From contig CM043966.1 in assembly GCA_014529385.2 (NCBI GenBank), positions 143,206,711-143,270,710 on the forward strand: a stretch of DNA of 64,000 nt, read 5' to 3'. The notes beneath the pieces are model-generated. The model was not told where the DNA came from. It ran no database searches and saw nothing but the letters and a program-made list of their open reading frames with translations. This DNA is from Adiantum capillus-veneris. Its lineage: Eukaryota > Streptophyta > Polypodiopsida > Polypodiales > Pteridaceae. The translations under genes were made by a program, and so were the position numbers. Positions within the stretch are counted from its first letter, which is position 1; every line of letters starts with the position of its first letter. This document shows, in pieces, positions 1-11,587 of the stretch.

Positions 1-70
1 CAAATATGCAGGGAGCACTAGTGCTCTTCAAAATATGCAGGGAGCACTAGCGCTAGCGCTAGTGCCCCCC
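1..70. repeat. Short direct repeat with palindromic core
   Basis: The 15-base string atgcagggagcacta occurs twice in the first 55 bases. Each copy is followed by self-complementary sequence (gcactagtgc; gcgctagcgctagtgc). It may be the edge of a repeat that starts outside the window. No coding content. Confidence 0.5.
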
Positions 71-1445
71 GTCCTTGAGCTCAAGAAGTAAAATGTGAGA
101 GAGAGTGAAGGAGCTAATCGGAGAAGTCCAAGCCTTGTGGAAAATGGTCAAATGGAGCCTTCCAAAAGATTCAATCAAATAGAAGTTGCTAAAAAAATGT
201 GGGGCTCCCCTATGAACCCCCTTTTTTAATTATTGTAAAGGGATTTTTTCCCTTGCTTTGGAACAGTAGAGTGCAAAAGAGCCAAGTGTCAGCCTTGGAG
301 ACGGCTTTTTTTGTAGCTTGTCGTTTGTGGGTATGAAAGCTGGTGTATACTCTTGCTAAGCAATCTAAATCCATTTGCCCCCGTTTTTGGTGTTGATTCC
401 CCCGTCGCCTCTCTTTTCTCTTGCTCTTTGTGTGTGTCGGTGCTGACAGAAGGGTTTGCTCACTGTCCATTTTGTGGTACAAAGGGAGTGAAAATTTGAG
501 CGATAGTATGCGTCCGGTGTGTTGAAACAAGCATTGGTGGTGTGTGTGAGTTAAATGGCAGTCTTGCTAGCATGCATGTGGTGAGAAGTGTGAAGGCAGT
601 GGCCTATGAGTGTGAATTTTATCTTTAAGAGGTGTTTTTTGAGTGGATAGAGGTGTTGTGGATGCCATGAGCTATAGTGAGACAATTGTGTGTGTTTCAG
701 GTGTGTTCCCCATTCCCTCTCTCCAACATGCGTAATTTTTGGGATATGACATAGATCACCAAATGTGGCTTGCATAACCATCAAATTGTATCACCTTAAG
801 TAATGGATGATAGATCTTCTATATATATAATATAAGACAATGAAAATTTTGATGAACTAAATGTTTTATTTGGTCGTTTATTAAATTAAAAAATGATGCA
901 TATTTGACCCACACAACTATCTATATTTAATTCTAATCACAAAGAAAGAAAAATTATAAGAGAGTTGCAAGAATGTCAAGCACATATATAAATTGTTACC
1001 ATTAATTATTGCATGCACCCTACTCATTTTTTCTTGGACTATGGTACAATTTTAATGAAATATCAACTATTGTTTTGCATAGGCGCTTTTTATTAGTGTG
1101 GTTACTATTAAAATTGTTTATAAAAGTGAGGGATCATGACTTTTATGAGCGCTTGGCTAACATTTTATAAGGTTGCAGAAGCATTTCTTGGGACGTTTTT
1201 TACATTTCTTGTACAATTTATTTAATTCGTGAAAAAAGGACACTAAAATGTCTTTTTTGTTACCATGATTGGATGAGCAATGTAATGCATAATGACTATT
1301 TTTACATATATACACATTGTATAGTGTTTCAAACTCTTAATTTAGTTGTTTGTGTGTGTTACAATGCTCGCTGTTAGCTTTGCAAATAAAATGAAATGAA
1401 ATAAGTGTGCATACTTGTGTGTGATCAGGTGATACAAAATTTTGA
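71..1445. other. Unassigned intergenic DNA
   Basis: AT-rich sequence with no domain-bearing reading frame on either strand. The open frames present are short and low in information. No RNA gene, LTR end or primer-binding site was recognised. Confidence 0.5.
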
Positions 1446-1619
1446 GAGGGTGTGATAGTGTTTTTTTCCTCTTTTGGCCATAACCAAAGCCGATAGCATC
1501 GGCATTCATAGGGTACCATAACCAGAGCTGAGGGTGTGATACTATTTTTTTTTTCCTTTTTTGGTCATAACCAAAGTCGATAGCATCGGCATTCATAGGG
1601 TACCATAACCAGAGCTGAT
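1446..1619. repeat. Two-copy tandem repeat, unit about 84-89 bp
   Basis: Two consecutive units start gagggtgtgata (1446 and 1530), pass through a T-rich stretch and end accataaccagagctga. The second unit differs mainly in the length of the T run and a few substitutions. The inner motif gatagcatcggcat is nearly self-complementary and recurs in degenerate form to about 1830. Confidence 0.85.
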
Positions 1620-2321
1620 ACTATCGATGCTTTATGGCTCCAGTAAGGAGAGCTAATAGCATCGGCATAATTACAATGCAATATTTAGAGATAATACTAG
1701 TGGCATCCATAGGAATAAAATACACCGATGAGAGCAACGTACTCAAAGGTATGGTTTATGTCGATGGGACTGTCGATACTAGTCGCATGTTTGATAGCGA
1801 CGGATATCCCTACGCTTTTATCGGCATTACAATGTTTTTGTCCAAAAAAGTCTCACTCATAAAAACGTTGATATGGATGCCAAAAACCACCCCATATGTT
1901 GTATTAACACAACCTACAACATTGCATTCCCCTTAAAGTTTAGGAATCCTTAAGTTACCTTTCCGTAGTTAAAATGCTCTCTATACTAAGAAATTATTTC
2001 TACAATTTTGATGTAGCGTGCTAGTGAAACTTTGGAGCTCATAAAAATCTGTGTTGAGGCCATCTTTTTGTTATTCAAACCTTTTTGGACCAATATGGAT
2101 GCCATCGTTGAAGATAAGTTGACCCTAATAGGGTGGAGGGGCCAATACTATGGCATCGTACTAAAAGCAAGCGGATTCTTCCACCTGAGAGGAACAGCCC
2201 AAGTCGCCTATATTTTCACCTCATCAATAAAATGTGATAAACCATCAATAAAAAAATCTCCTCTCACCTTCGCTACGAGCTCAGATCTCCTTTGCAAAAT
2301 TATGACAGTAAAATACTATGG
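1620..2321. other. Unassigned DNA with scattered atcggcat motifs
   Basis: The motif family atagcatcggcat / tatcggcattacaatg recurs near 1655 and 1810, continuing the neighbouring tandem repeat in degraded form. The 100-codon plus frame at 1634-1936 has no recognisable domain and is probably chance. No gene is supported. Confidence 0.4.
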
Positions 2322-2420
2322 CGAGTGACGGCCAATTGTAACTCAGTATCGAACCCAGGATCCTGCAGCGGCCAACTAAGGCGCTTACCACTCCGCCTAC
2401 CTCAACCACATGGTTCACAC
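2322..2420 (-). repeat. tRNA-derived SINE-like segment (minus strand)
   Basis: Read on the minus strand there is an A-box-like ggcggagtggtaagcgcc followed about 40 bases later by a B-box-like gggttcgatact. This is the spacing of an internal RNA polymerase III promoter. The sequence cannot fold as a full tRNA cloverleaf by eye, so a SINE head is more likely than a tRNA gene. No target duplication or tail was identified. Confidence 0.55.
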
Positions 2421-2539
2421 CCGCATGTGTTATTATTGGGGATGATGTGCAACGCAGTCAGGGCCGCTCTAATAGTGGGCCCCTTATCTTAATACTTCTT
2501 CTACAAAAAGTTGTTGCTAGTTGCCACTTTTTATTAGGG

Positions 2540-3560
2540 CTTTTTTCTTTTTTTTGGCAAAACTCACAATTTGTGAGTGGATTGTATTAAGCATATCATA
2601 AATTTACAAACCAACCTCAAGCTCAGACAGAGCCTTGAGGTGCTGAGGATTACAAGTTGGATGTCTACCGCCTCTTATCATCGGCTTAACAAAGTAGGTG
2701 CACTATAGTTCTAGGCTTTACTTGTCGCAGGTTGCTAACACGGCATGGGTAGCCCTAGACCAGTCATCCGAGTCTTGCTTGCGTCCGAGCATATAAATCA
2801 CCACTCTGCTTTCTTGTGTAATCTCAGAGAAGCTTTCCACGTCAAGATCTCCTTCAAAACACACGGCGGTTCCTTGCCTGCCATATATGGTGAAGAATAA
2901 GTATCTGACAGTTTGAGTACCGACGAGAAGGGTAGGACTTCCCAACTTCTTGCCACCAAGGAACAGATCAGTCTTGAAGAATCTGACCTACCATGTCCTT
3001 TTGACCCACTTGCAAATTTTCCTTGCTAGGCCTCTGATCGCATGGCATTCCATGAATAGGTGGGCCAGATCCTCACTAGCTATTCTACACCCCAAGTAAT
3101 GATCTGACCCGATTCCTCTCTCCTGGATCTTAATGCATGTCGGTAGAGCACCCCACATTACCTTCCATAGAAATATCTTCATAAATTGCAGCCACTTTGG
3201 CTTCCAGATGTTCTCCATGACTTGCTCCCACCGTCTTTCTAGCCATTGTCTCTTCCATATTTTTGTTAAGGGGGCTAGACCAGTTATTCTAGTGTATAAC
3301 TGCATGGTATATGCCTTTGTAATGGGGTTTTCATAAAAGACTACTTTAGAGCCATCTCTAGGCATTCAGCTCAAACCCAGATTCACAGATTAGGATCACA
3401 ACATTGTCCAGCTCTTTTATCACTTTGTTGACTAACAATATGTCATAGCCATTTAGTTGATACTGGGTTGCCAAAAGGTCGATTGTTTTCCAACTCTTAC
3501 TCTTACCATCCTAGAAGTGAGCTAGCCGATTCAGACCCTTATGATTCACTTTTCCTTGTA
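2540..3560 (-). mobile_element. L1-type LINE 3' end, truncated (minus strand)
   Basis: The minus frame at 2988-3365 reads FMKIFLWKVMWGALPT, then a C-x-C pattern and SEDLAHLFMECH. This is the zinc-binding domain (zf-RVT) that follows the reverse transcriptase in plant L1-type LINEs. A further minus frame (2718-2945) continues it, and upstream sequence to about 3540 matches the second LINE copy (LLATQYQLNG here, LATQFHLNG near 14195). The 3' end lies near 2545 at a T-rich run on the plus strand, which is a degenerate poly(A) tail of the element. The catalytic domain itself is absent, so the copy is strongly 5'-truncated, and stops break the frame. It is a dead remnant. Confidence 0.8.
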
Positions 3561-3654
3561 GCGGGAGAGTATGAGCAAGTGTTGGTGAGGCGATGGGAAG
3601 TGGATCTAGAAACGCGTAGAGGTTGAGGGACAAGGCAAACTTGCATTCTTTTTT

Positions 3655-3789
3655 TTATTTATTGGTGGCCATTGTGGGCAGTTCGAGGTGCCTAGTGGAT
3701 TGGTTATGGTAGTAGCTGAAAAGGTCGTTGTTTAAAGGGCGCAGATTCGATTTCGACGATTCCTTTTGAAAGGGTAGTAGGGAAGAAAG
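3655..3789 (+). repeat. Possible tRNA-derived SINE fragment
   Basis: An A-box-like tgcctagtggattgg is followed about 55 bases later by a weak B-box-like agattcgatttc. The first base of the B-box core is wrong for the consensus and no target duplication is visible, so this is a weak call. Copia-2 is inserted at its right edge. Confidence 0.3.
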
Positions 3790-4019
3790 TGTTGGGGTAA
3801 AGGCGCTCCGCCTTTTGCCCGGGCCTTTTGCCCACCCGGACGGTCGCCTGCCCACATGTGTACATACCCTTATTCTTCATTATATATGAGAATAAGTATA
3901 ATGAAGAATAAGGAGCTCCTCATCTTATGTCATTGTCAAGCTGCTCCACCCACACTGGCTTGTTCTCTTACCCCTTCCCCGTACGCACCGCACCGCACCG
4001 CGCACGCGCGCACTCATCA
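3790..4019 (+). repeat. Copia-2 5' LTR
   Basis: 230 bp, TG...CA termini, closely matching 13647-13874. It contains an extra internal duplication relative to the 3' LTR (gcccgggccttttgccc near 3817 and tataatgaagaataag near 3898). The GC-rich region near 3980-4010 has short CACCG and CGCG repeats. Confidence 0.9.
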
Positions 4020-4020
4020 A

Positions 4021-4033
4021 TTGGTATCAGAGC
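4021..4033 (+). other. Copia-2 primer-binding site
   Basis: TTGGTATCAGAGC lies two bases after the LTR end and is complementary to the 3' end of plant initiator-Met tRNA, the usual primer of plant copia elements. Confidence 0.9.
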
Positions 4034-4810
4034 TACGGCTAGGCGGCGGCGACGATCTCTCGATCGCGACGGAGTTCGATGCTTGGCGGCGTCGGATCGG
4101 AGGCGGTTCGACACGAATTCGAAAAGTAGATCCAAAGATCGAGGTAACATGAGCTTACACTTCACCAAGAAAAAGGGGAGAAACAGATCAAGTTTTATGT
4201 GAGCTAGGGACACTCAGAAGCAGGTCGCTCAAGTTTGGCAGCTTGACAGCTGTTCAATATTTTGGCCATAACTTGAGCTAGCAAGCTCCGATTTCAAAAC
4301 TTTTTTTATGACGTAGATCTCTTCAAGATCTACAACTTTGTAGAGATTGTTTTCTGATTCGGAGTGCAGCTGGGTCGAAAAGCCAAAACACAGAGACTGT
4401 ATTTTTCAAAATAGTTTGGTGTACAACTGCTTGGAGAGTGAAAGGAGATTGAGAGAAAGTGAACTGTGTGAGAACACACTGGCTACGTGCGGGCGAGTAA
4501 GCCCAGCGTTATCCGGCATTGGCCCGAGTTCGGTCTTCTCGCATCGTCTACAATCTCGAGCATTGACGACTCGGCTTGGCGCAGTTTCGACACCGATTTG
4601 CGGCTATTCGAGTAGTGCATTTTTGCAAGGCGACGGAAGCCGACATCGAGCGTTTTCTCGACTTCAAGCACAGGTGGCCATAGCATTGGTACTTCTATCT
4701 GATGGCGGACATCTTCGCAGCCATCCCCAGCTTTACGACTTCGATGGTCATCTCCAGTTTCAGCTTTGACAACACATACCGACAGATACAGCTCTGACAG
4801 ACCATTCCAG
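4034..4810 (+). other. Copia-2 leader, proximal part
   Basis: GC-rich leader between the primer-binding site and the Copia-1 insertion. A 140-codon plus frame (4347-4769) shows no known domain. The sequence resumes at 10246 after the Copia-1 insertion and its duplicated TCCAG. Confidence 0.6.
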
Positions 4811-5451
4811 TGTTAAGTATGGAGCCTGATTTACCCTTGTAATTTTATGTGGTAAAAGCGCACATTTGTAAGGCCCCCATTATGAGGAGAAGCCATCGTG
4901 CGTGAAGGAAAATCACTCACTGGAAACCAAAATTTTCACGAACAAGAATCAGGGGCAACTTTAAAGGCCTCGGGGGCGGAGGCCCCCGAGACTTTTTTTT
5001 TCGCCGGAATATTATGGCCGGACGGAGGCCGGAAAGTGGTCGGAAAACAACCGGTCGGTTGGCCTGTGGCCGGTAGTCAATGGCCGATGGTCGGAAGTCA
5101 ATGGCCGGTGGCCGAATTCAAAAGCGGACTTGTCTTCTCAAGGGCGGCCACACATGGGCGGATTGGAGGGTCCGATTTGGACTTATTCGCACAAGGGCGG
5201 CTACACATGGCTGTCTCTCATAAGAGAGGGCATCCCTTTTGGCCTATAAAAGAAGGCCATTTCTACACACATTTCATAGTGTGAAGCTGATGCAACAAGG
5301 TGAGTGTGGGGTGGTGAGAGTGAAGCAAGGCGGGAGCTCCATTAAGGGTATAATCCCTTTGTAAACTACTTCTTGTTTTGAAGTACTAAAGCCATTGAGT
5401 GGCTTCTTTCCCATGGACGTAGCCCACATTGGGTGAACCACGTATATCGTG

Positions 5452-5490
<39 letters not shown>

Positions 5491-5574
5491 CTATAATCTC
5501 GTGTATGTAAATCTGTCTCTCTCCATTAAGTAATCTACTCAATTATCTATTTAGCTACGTCTTATTTCCTAACA
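4811..5574 (+). repeat. Copia-1 5' LTR
   Basis: 764 bp. A TATA box (ctataaaag, 5244-5252) lies in a self-complementary context (ggcctataaaagaaggcc). Upstream is a run of ggccggtggccg repeats (about 5035-5112). A (CT)n tract at 5456-5487 is 32 bases here and only about 12 in the 3' LTR. A GC-rich hairpin (4969-4977 pairing with 4982-4990) replaces the sequence found at the same place in the 3' LTR. Confidence 0.95.
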
Positions 5575-5592
5575 ATTGGTATCAGAGCAAGG
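5575..5592 (+). other. Copia-1 primer-binding site
   Basis: ATTGGTATCAGAGCAAGG directly follows the LTR. The core TGGTATCAGAGC is complementary to the initiator-Met tRNA 3' end. Confidence 0.93.
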
Positions 5593-5647
5593 TTTGCTCG
5601 TAGCTAAATTATCTCAAGGAAAGGATTCCTTAAATTGAGTGGGAGTT

Positions 5648-8600
5648 ATGGCGGAGGAAGGGAAGCTCAAGATTGAGAAGTTCAACGGCAAAAACTACCA
5701 ACATTGGAAGATGTAGATTGAAGACTATCTCTACCAGAAGGACCTCTATTTGCCACTAGGCAGTCTTGCGAAGAAGCCCGCAACAATGGCAGATGAAGCA
5801 TGGATTGTCCTTGATCGAAAGGCACTGGGAACAATCCGGTTAAGCTTGGCGTCAACGGTGGCCTTCAATGTTTCGGAGATGAAGACCATGGAGGACTTGA
5901 TGAAGTCACTTGACGACTTCTACGAGAAACCATCGGCATCCAATAAGGTATTTCTTATGAAGTGCTTGTTCAATCTAAAGATGGCAGAGGATGGTTCAGT
6001 TGCAGAACACCTAAATGACTTTAACACAAACATAAGTCAACTTCGATCAGTGAAAATCAATTTCCATGACGAAGTGCGAGCTCTCCTTATACTATCATCT
6101 CTATCGGATAGTTGGGACAGCCTTGTGATGGCTGTAAGTAATTCTATTTCTGGCACAAATACTCTTAAGTTTGATGATGTTGTGGGTGTTCTCCTAAGCG
6201 AGGAAATACGAAGGAGAAGCACAGGAGAATCATCAAGAACAGCACTGTCAGTGCTAACAAGAGGAAGGCCTAAGGAGAGGTTCAAAAACCAAAAGGGTCG
6301 TGATCGCTCAAGGCGGAGCAAGTCACGCACAAAGTCAGTTCTTGAATGTTGGAACTGCGGCAAGAAGGGCCACGTCAAGAAGGATTGCTGGTCCAAGAAG
6401 AAGAAGGAGACAGAGTCTCAAGACAACAAGCCAACATCGGAGGCCAATGTGGCAGGTAAAGTAGAGCAAGATGCTCTAATTCTCTCATTAGACAATGTGT
6501 CTAATTCCTGGATAGTAGATTCCGGGGCTTCATTCCATGCGACACCACACAAGCAACATTTCCAAGACTACACCAAAGGTAATTTTGGGTATGTATACTT
6601 GGGAGATGATGAAGCTTGTGAGATTGTCGGCAAAGGTACAGTTTCTGTCAAAACTGCTAACGGAAATGAATGGAAGCTTAAAGATGTTAGGCATGTTCCT
6701 TCTCTTCGCAAAAATTTGATCTCTACAGGACAATTGGATGATGAAGGTCACAACATTGCATTCGGAAACAAACGGTGGAAGATCTCAAAGGGATCTTTGG
6801 TGGTTTCCAAGGGAGAAAAGGTCGGTACACTTTACTTGTGTACTGTTAGCACGCAACCTTCAACTTGTGCAGCAACTACAGAAGTTGACAGTGCGGTGTG
6901 GCACTACCGACTTGGGCATATGAGTGCCAAAGGAATGCAAATCCTTCAAACAAAGAAGCTTCTAACAGGTTTGAAAGAAGTGGACTTAGAGTTCTGTGAA
7001 GATTGTGTTTATGGTAAACAAAAGAGGGTAAAATTTCAAAAATCAGGAAATGAAAGAAAAAATAAAAAACTTGAGTTGGTTCATTCTAATGTTCGGGGTC
7101 CTGCAAGTACACCATCACTTGGTGGCTCATTGTACTATGTAACATTCATAGACGATGCGACTAGAAAAACATGGGTTTATGTCATGAAGAATAAATCCGA
7201 TGTATTTTCCATATTTCAAAGGTGGAAAGCCTTTGTGGAGAATGAAACAGGTACCAAGGTTAAATGCCTCAGATCCGACAATGGAGGCGAATATTGTAGC
7301 CAAGCTTTTGAAAGCTTTTGTGCTAGCAATGGCATTCGGAGGCAAAGGACAACCCCAAGGACACCTCAGCAAAATGGTATTTCGGAAAGGATGAACAGGA
7401 CAATCATGGAGCGAGCACGAAGCATGCGGCTACATGCAGGCCTACCGCTTGAGCTTTGGGCGGAAGCTGTAAGTAGGTCTGTGTACTTACTCAACCGGTC
7501 ACCCTCAACGGCATTGGATGGCGGAGTTCCAGAAGAGGCATGGACAGGTAAACCGGTGAATTATGCACATAGATAGAAGCCTAAGATCAAAGCTAGATGC
7601 AAAGTCCAAAAAGTGTTTCTTCATTGGCTATGGAGAAGGTGACTTTGGGTATCGCCTATGGAATCCTGAAGATGGTAAAATCTTAAGGAGTAGGGATGTA
7701 ATTTTTAACGAACAAAATATGTACAAATATTACTTGGAAAGAAAACAAACAAAAGAAACAGGTGATGAGTACATGGAGCTTAAGGATGGTGAAGACTCAA
7801 GGATTGCAAACGGTGACAATGTGCAACAACGTCAACCAAATGAGGAGCCTCAACCTATTCCCCGAAGATCTACAAGAGCAAGTAGACCTCTAGAAAGGTT
7901 TGTTCCTTCCTTCAACCATCTCTTGATCTCAGATTCTGGAGAGCCGGAATCATACAAAGAAGCTATGCAACATGAATCCAAAGAAGAATGGACGAAGAGC
8001 ATGCAAGTGGAGATGGACTCACTACATCGCAACCAAACATGAGAATTGGTTGAGTTGCCTAAAGGTAAGCGGGCACTTCAAAACAAATGGGTGTACAAGG
8101 TGAAGGAAGAAGAAGGTGGGAAGAAAAGGTACAAGTCTAGGCTTGTGGTAAAAGGTTTTTCTCAAAAGAAAGGTATTGACTTCAATGAAATATTTTCTCC
8201 TGTTGTAAAAATGAACTCAATTAGGCTTGTCTTAAGCCTTGTGGCTGCTCATGATCTAAATCTCGAGCAAATGGATGTAAATACGGCATTCCCTCACGGT
8301 GACTTAGAGGAGGAAATCTACATGCTTCAACCAAAGGGGTATGAAGTAAAAGGTAAGGAGAAAATAGTTTGCAGATTAAAGAAGAGCTTGTATGGTTTAA
8401 AGCAAGCATCAAGACAATGGTACTTGAAGTTTGATCAATGGATGTTGGATCATGGATTCACAAGATGCAACTCGGATCACTACGTCTACACGAAGAATTT
8501 GGGAGATGGGAAATTCATCATCCTAATGTTGTATGTTGATGACATGTTGATTGCAAGTGCTAACATGCAGGACATCAAAGACCTAAAAGAGGAGCTGTCT

Positions 8601-9494
8601 AAATCTTTTTCAATGAAAGATTTAGGTGCTGCAAAGAGGATACTTGGTATGAAAATATCAAGGGACAGGACGAAGAAGACAATAAAGCTATCTCAAGAAG
8701 ATTACATCAAGAAGGTACTAGAAAGGTTTGCAATGCAAAATGCAAAACCAGTTTCTACACCTTTGGCTGGTCATTTTAAACTAACGAAGGATATGTGTCC
8801 AAAGACACAAGAGGAGATAGCCTATATGTCTAAAGTTCCATATGCTGCAGCGGTAGGTTCTCTAATGTATGCTATGGTCTGGACAAGGCCAGACATTGCA
8901 CATGCAGTGGGAGTTGTGAGTAGGTTCATGGACAACCCAGGTAAAGAGCATTGGCAAGCTGTGAAGTGGATACTTAGGTATCTAAAAGGGACAACAAAAA
9001 ATGCTTTGTATTTTGGAGGAACTGATATTTTTCTAGAAGGGTATGCTGATGCAGATATGGCAGGTGACAAAGACACTCGAAGGAGCACTACTGGCTACGT
9101 GTTCATGATTGGAGGCACAACAGTAAGCTGGGCTTCAAAGCTGCAGAAAGTGGTTTCACTTTCTACCACGGAAGCAGAGTATGTAGCAATGATGGAGGCA
9201 AGCAAAGAAATTTTGTGGCTTCACAGATTCTTAGAAGAGCTTGGATTCAAACAAGACAATTGTGTCTTGTATAGTGATAGCCAAAGTGCTATCCATCTTG
9301 CGAAGAACTCAGCCTTTCCTTCAAGGACAAAGCACATTGAGGTCAGATATCACTTCATACGCACTCTTTTGGAAGAGGAACAGCTAAAGCTAGGAAAGGT
9401 GCATACAAGTGAAAATCCTGCAAACATGTTTACAAAGGTGGTCAACAAGGAGAAGTTGAGCTTTTGCTCATCTTCAATCGGCATTCAAGGATAA
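5648..9494 (+). pseudogene. gag-pol: Copia-1 gag-pol polyprotein, disrupted by three lesions
   Basis: The ATG at 5648 (MAEEGKLKIEKFNGKNYQ) opens a Gag of the UBN2 type. The zinc knuckle CWNCGKKGHVKKDCW (CX2CX4HX4C) is at about 6347-6391. Protease has IVDSGA near 6511. Integrase has the HHCC region (HYRLGH...CEDC, 6900-7010), then FIDDATRK, SDNGGEY and NGISERMNR, covering D, D and E. Reverse transcriptase has YVDD at 8532-8543, and RNase H includes YADADMAGD and SLSTTEAEY. Lesions: TAG at 5714-5716, where a CAG would fit; a frame change near 7566 with loss of a short stretch after the integrase core; TGA at 8040-8042, where a TGG would fit. The rest reads cleanly, suggesting recent decay. It would act in virus-like particles making element cDNA. 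Confidence 0.95.
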
Positions 9495-9507
9495 GAAGCC
9501 AGGAGAT

Positions 9508-10240
9508 TGTTAAGTATGGAGCCTGATTTACCCTTGTAATTTTCTGTGGTAAAAGCGCACATTTACAAGGCCCTCATTATGAGGAGAAGCCATCGTGCGT
9601 GAAGGAAAATCACTCACTGGAAACCAAAATTTTCACGGACAAGAATCAGGGGCAACTTTGGAGGAATATTCCTTTTCGCCGGAATATTATGGCCGGACAG
9701 CGGCCAGAAAGTGGTCGGAAAACAACCGGTCGGTTTGCCGGTGGCCGGTAGTCAATGGCCGATGGCCGGTGGCCGGTGGCCGAATTCAATGGCCGGTGGC
9801 TGAATTCAAAAGCGGACTTGTCTTCTCAAGGACGGCCACACATGGGCGGACTGGAGGGTCCGATTTGGACTTATTCGCACAAGGGCGGCTACACATGGCT
9901 GTCTCTCATAAGAGAGGGAAGCCCTTTTGGCCTATAAAAGGAGGCCATTTCTACACACATTTCATAGTGTGAAGTTGATGCAACAAGGTGAGTGTGAGGT
10001 GGTGAGAGTGAAGCAAGGCGGGAGCTCCATTAAGGGTATAATCCCTTTGTAAACTACTTCTTGTTTTGAAGTACTAAAGCCATTGAGTGGCTGCTTTCCC
10101 ATGGACGTAGCCCACATTGGGTGAACCACGTATATCGTGTGTACTCTCTCTCTACTCTATAATCTCGTGTATGTAAATCTGTTTCTCTCCATTAAGTAAT
10201 CTACTCAATTATCTATTTAGCTACGTCTTATTTCCTAACA
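9508..10240 (+). repeat. Copia-1 3' LTR
   Basis: 733 bp, same ends as the 5' LTR. The TATA box (cctataaaag, 9931-9940) is kept. It differs from the 5' LTR by several indels: ggaggaatattcc at about 9660 in place of the GC hairpin, an altered number of ggccggtggccg units (9720-9795), and a shorter (CT)n. Confidence 0.95.
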
Positions 10241-10245
10241 TCCAG

Positions 10246-11587
10246 TGCGGATTTCTCCCTTGAGCGCACACAGCTCTTGACAGGTTTTTCCGATCGATGT
10301 GTTTACCAATCGATGAGGTAATAGTTGCTATTTCTTCAGCGGTTTTTCTTACAAGTTGCGAGCAGCTTGTGTGGAGCACTAGAGAGAGTATTTTTCGCAC
10401 AATTTGGTGCAGTTTCAGGCTATGTATGCTTATGTGGATACAACTTGAGCTAGGTATAGGTCACAGGTAGCAGATGTACAGGTTTACAGGTGTTTTTGGA
10501 CAGGTACACATCCATAGAGCCACTCGTCAGGAGTGAGCCAGTTTGCCAGGCTTTTGGCAGCGTATATAGACCATTTGTGGATATGTTTACTGAGACACTA
10601 TGTGTCCAGTTTTCATGTGATTTGGTGAGATTTTTTGAGTTTTTACTCAGTTTCTAGGAAAAAAACTCTGTCGGATTTTTCCCAGATTCTCACCATGGTT
10701 TGCACGTATTCACAGTTTGCTCTCTGATGGTTTAGTGGTCGAGTTGACTCCCACTCTGGAAGCTACCTGCAGTTTTTGGCTTGCGGTTTGCGTTGAGTTC
10801 TAACTCATTTTACAAAGGAAATTCTGTTCGTTTTTCCTCGTCTTCTCGCCATAAAATTTCATAGTGTTATGCCATCTTCTACAGTGGTCGATATATTCCC
10901 ACTTTGACAGTGCTCAAGTGCTTACTCTCACTTTGACAGCTTTTGATAGGTTTTGTCAGTTTGGACACACTTTGGTATTCTTGTACCCACTCTCGCAGGA
11001 GTGAGAATTGACGTATGCTTGTGTGGCTACAATCAGGCAGTCACAAGTTTTCTCAGATGTTTTGCAGGCAGTTTCTCTTGTGGGATGCGTTTTGAGCTAG
11101 CTTGTTCTCTACTTGCATATATGGTTATGCGCTTTCCGCTCAGTTGAGTAGTTTGTCCTAGTTTATGCTTGCAGAGTTTGCAGATTGTGGAGTTGATTTT
11201 AGGCATATGTGAGCGTCAGTTTTGATGTGATTGATCATCCTTTTGAGCATTGTGTAGTGGTCGAGTTACCTCCCACTTTTTTGCTAGTTTGGCATGGTTT
11301 ATGGTTGAGATTGTACTTGATTTTGCTCAATTTACAAGGGAGATTTTGTCAGATTTTTCCCAGATTTCTCGCCATAATTTGGTTCTTAGCCATACATTTA
11401 TGGTATGCTCATAGTGGTTACAGGTCTCCTTTGATTTTGCCTCATGTTCTCACATCGATGCATATTCCAAGCGTGAGACTACAACATGTAGGTTACATGT
11501 TTCAATATTGAGCTAATGGTTGGTTTATGCTTGATTAGCATAGTGGTCGAGTGATCTCCCACTTTGCTGCCATTTTGGCGTTAACTT
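10246..11587 (+). other. Copia-2 leader, distal part, with degenerate internal repeats
   Basis: No protein domain is visible. A module of the form tagtggtcgag...ctcccactttg recurs at about 10733, 10882, 11255 and 11541. It is usually preceded by a second module, gatttttcccagattctcgccat (about 10672, 10835, 11350). The leader is thus built from about four diverged copies of one unit. This explains its length without invoking a gene. Confidence 0.6.

Larger units (their letters stand above)
4811..10240 (+). mobile_element. Copia-1: near full-length Ty1/copia element with perfect target duplication
   Basis: LTRs at 4811-5574 and 9508-10240 begin TGTTAAGTATGGAG and end TTTCCTAACA. The five bases on each side are identical (tccag at 4806-4810 and 10241-10245), so this is one undisturbed insertion into Copia-2. 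The body has a primer-binding site, one gag-pol frame in copia order (Gag, protease, integrase, reverse transcriptase, RNase H) and a purine tract (aagccaggaga) before the 3' LTR. Two point stops and one frameshifting deletion in pol make it defective for autonomous movement. Confidence 0.97.

Noticed and set aside
2322-2420. Functional tRNA gene
   Set aside because: A- and B-box-like motifs are present, but no acceptor stem or anticodon arm could be formed by eye.
4898-5284. A 128-codon frame conserved between both Copia-1 LTRs (also at 9595-9972)
   Set aside because: Conservation follows from LTR identity; the frame differs in length and content between the two and has no domain.
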